NCBI GenBank assembly: GCA_028281265.1
Contig: JANQKE010000044.1
Coordinates: forward strand, 1-45,961
DNA from: Alphaproteobacteria bacterium
Lineage (GTDB): Bacteria; Pseudomonadota; Alphaproteobacteria; DSM-16000; Inquilinaceae
Length of the DNA: 45,961 nt
Direction: 5' to 3'
Position 1 is the first letter of the stretch. Every line of letters starts with the position of its first letter. Positions 44,455 to 45,961 of the stretch are shown here, piece by piece. The position numbers and the translations under genes are program-made. The notes beneath the pieces are model-generated. The model saw nothing but the letters and a program-made list of their open reading frames with translations, did not search any database and was not told where the DNA came from.

Positions 44455-45357
44455 ATGAAGATCGTCACCTACAACATCCAGTACGGCCGCGGCCGGGACG
44501 ACCGGATCGATCTCGACCGCACGGCGGCCGCCATCGCCGGGGCCGATATCGCCGGCCTGCAGGAGGTCGACCGCTTCGCCCCGCGATCGGATTTCCTCGA
44601 TCAGCCGGCGGAGCTGGGATCCCGGCTGCCGAACCATGCCTGGGTATTCGGGCCCACCGTCGATATCGTGGACCCGCGGACGCCGGTGAGCGGTCGCCGG
44701 CGGCAATTCGGCATCATGATCCTGTCGCGCTGGCCGATCCTGACCTCCCGCACCCTGCTCTACTGGCCGAAGATCGGCGGCGGCAATCACCTCTCCCTCC
44801 AGCTCGGGGTCATCGAGGCGATCGTCGCGGCGCCGGCCGGGCCGCTCCGGGTCTATTGCACCCATCTGCACCATCTGTCGCCGCTGTTGCGGGCCCGGCA
44901 GATCGAGCAGCTTCTGGCGATCGTCCGCACCGCGCCGCAGGAAGGCACGGTCGTTTCCGGCGCCCCGCCGGACGGGGAGTGGTACGAGGGCGAGGTCGGC
45001 CCGAAGATGCCGGCCGAAGCGGTGCTGCTGGGCGACTTCAACCTGACCCCGGACAGCGAGAACTACACCCAGATCGTCGGTCCGCCGGTGCCGCACGATC
45101 GGGCCGCGAACGGCCTGGGACCGGCCGGTCACCCGCGGCTGATCGCAGCCGATGGGTTCGTCGACGCCTGGGTCGCGGCCGGCCATGGGGAGAGGGACGG
45201 GGTCACCGTACCCGAGCCCCGGGGGAACCCGACCCCGTGCCGGGTCGATTACGGCTTCGTCTCGGCCGCGCTGGCGGCACGGGTCCGGCGGGCCTGGATC
45301 GACGGTGACACCCCGGCCTCCGACCATCAGCCGGCCTGGTTCGAGCTGGATGGCTAG
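44455..45357 (+). CDS. Endonuclease/exonuclease/phosphatase-family protein
   Basis: 300 residues. EEP-fold motifs in order: MKIVTYNIQYGRGRDDRIDL (Asn), GLQEVDRF (Glu metal ligand), VYCTHLHHLSPLLRARQIEQ (His), LLGDFNLTPDSENY (Asp/Asn), and the C-terminal SDHQPAWFEL (Asp-His). It is a Mg-dependent phosphodiesterase of uncertain substrate, perhaps nucleic acid, phosphoinositide-like lipid or other phosphoester. No signal peptide. The start was set where family similarity begins; upstream bases contain repeat B. The stop TAG belongs to repeat A copy 9. Confidence 0.88.
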   Translation: MKIVTYNIQYGRGRDDRIDLDRTAAAIAGADIAGLQEVDRFAPRSDFLDQPAELGSRLPNHAWVFGPTVDIVDPRTPVSGRRRQFGIMILSRWPILTSRTLLYWPKIGGGNHLSLQLGVIEAIVAAPAGPLRVYCTHLHHLSPLLRARQIEQLLAIVRTAPQEGTVVSGAPPDGEWYEGEVGPKMPAEAVLLGDFNLTPDSENYTQIVGPPVPHDRAANGLGPAGHPRLIAADGFVDAWVAAGHGERDGVTVPEPRGNPTPCRVDYGFVSAALAARVRRAWIDGDTPASDHQPAWFELDG

Positions 45358-45393
45358 AGCATCCTGCGTCCGAACGGATGCAGGTCGATCCAG
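45354..45393 (+). repeat. Palindromic repeat family A, copy 9 (hybrid, short)
   Basis: CTAGAGCATCCTGCGTCC, AA, then GGATGCAGGTCGATCCAG: the left arm of hairpin I joined to a right arm ending like hairpin II. It looks like a deletion between the two hairpins. The TAG at 45355-45357 ends the upstream gene. Confidence 0.75.
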
Positions 45394-45519
45394 GCCGGAT
45401 CTTTACCGGCCTGGCGGCGACGGCCCGGTGACGGACCGATGTCGGTACGGTGAGATCGAAGGGACGGGCAGCGGATCGGGGTGGGGTGGTGGAGTGGCCG
45501 GTCGGGGCTGGGTGGCGGT

Positions 45520-45533
45520 GTTTCCCGTGAAAC
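45520..45533. promoter_or_regulatory. parS-like site 4
   Basis: GTTTCCCGTGAAAC, same core as the other three sites, in the intergenic region between the EEP gene and the TPR gene. Confidence 0.72.
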
Positions 45534-45553
45534 CGACGGGCCTGCGGTGGGGC

Positions 45554-45961
45554 TCAGTCGTCCGGCCGTAGCCGCGATCGGAGGATGGCGATCCACTCCG
45601 CAGCTTTCGCCCGTTCCCGCGGCGGCATGCGCTCGGCCCAGGCCTCAAGCTCCTGCAGTCGGGTTGCCACCTCGTCCGGTTGCATCCGGGCGAACGCTAC
45701 GACCGTCGACCGAACGAGACTGGCCGTCAGATCCCCCAGGCTTTCCGGTGTGCCGAGCCGGTCGGCGAGGGTGCGGGCGATGTCGAGGCCCTCACGATAG
45801 GCATTGTCTGCGTCGTCCCAGTCGCCGCGGGCTTGGGCGACGTCGCCGACCTTGTTGAGGGCGACGGACAGGTCGCGTTGGCTTTCGGGCGTGCCGAGCC
45901 GGTCGGCGAGGCCGCGGAGGATGTGGAGGCTTTCGCGATAGGCATTGTCTACGTCGTCCCA
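45554..45961 (-). CDS. TPR-repeat protein, C-terminal part (cut by window edge)
   Basis: The last 135 residues of a larger protein whose 5' part lies beyond 45961. Two copies of a 47-residue TPR-type unit are visible: WDDVDNAYRESLHILRGLAD, RLGTPESQRDLSVALNKVGD and a second copy starting WDDADNAYREGLDIARTLAD. The units are very similar at DNA level (141-base period), so the array expanded recently. The C-terminal 70 residues are helical (EVATRLQELEAWAERMPPRE) and non-repetitive. Such arrays occur in large sensor or NTPase-TPR proteins; the N-terminal domain that would tell is not in view. Confidence 0.82.
   Translation of the reverse strand, partial: WDDVDNAYRESLHILRGLADRLGTPESQRDLSVALNKVGDVAQARGDWDDADNAYREGLDIARTLADRLGTPESLGDLTASLVRSTVVAFARMQPDEVATRLQELEAWAERMPPRERAKAAEWIAILRSRLRPDD

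Overview
The window comes from a high-GC alphaproteobacterial chromosome, probably of the Rhodospirillales type (inferred from gene content and composition; the species cannot be named from sequence alone). The backbone looks close to the replication origin: mnmG-rsmG-parA-parB lie in the usual order on the minus strand (38.2-42.6 kb), with four parS-like GTTTCCCGTGAAAC sites, two of them inside rsmG. No rRNA, tRNA or CRISPR array was seen.

Layout. (1) 1-17.4 kb has visibly lower GC than the rest and is bounded by two inverted, nearly identical copies of a palindromic repeat. It carries acetoin dehydrogenase genes (acoA, acoB, an SDR gene, acoC), a decayed IS3 element, a zinc-homeostasis cluster and metE with divergent metR. 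In the zinc cluster a FecBCD-type importer, a luciferase-like monooxygenase and a DUF1636 protein run leftward from a Zur-like box; zur, a COG0523 GTPase, a WD40 protein and an 85-residue protein run rightward. IS1380 and IS1182 remnants are also present. (2) 17.4-27 kb is mosaic. High-GC genes (SirB1-like, gor, a GcvA-type LysR, DUF1127) are interspersed with two AT-rich foreign modules on the minus strand. The first pairs an unknown protein with a class III nucleotide-cyclase-like protein (18.5-20.8 kb). The second pairs a minimal CRISPR polymerase (mCpol) with a two-TM membrane protein (25.2-26.5 kb). (3) 27-34.4 kb holds a peptide-type ABC importer in which one ATPase gene is deleted and a permease is fused in frame to the other ATPase, followed by a chemotaxis receptor. 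(4) 34.4-38.2 kb is a junkyard of transposase fragments around two lower-GC orphans, a membrane LAS-type peptidase-like protein and a methyltransferase-like protein. (5) 38.2-46 kb holds the partition/tRNA-modification cluster, a broken IS5-family transposase, a conserved 109-residue protein, an EEP-family phosphodiesterase and the 3' end of a TPR gene cut by the window edge.

Main discoveries. The mCpol/2TM pair resembles the Panoptes anti-phage systems, but its membrane partner has a helical TPR-like C-terminus rather than an evident beta domain. The cyclase pair looks like a second nucleotide-signalling defence candidate. A family of about nine two-hairpin palindromic elements is scattered through the window. 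Their CTAG ends supply TAG stop codons to at least five flanking reading frames, and one copy interrupts a transposase gene, which shows the element has been mobile.
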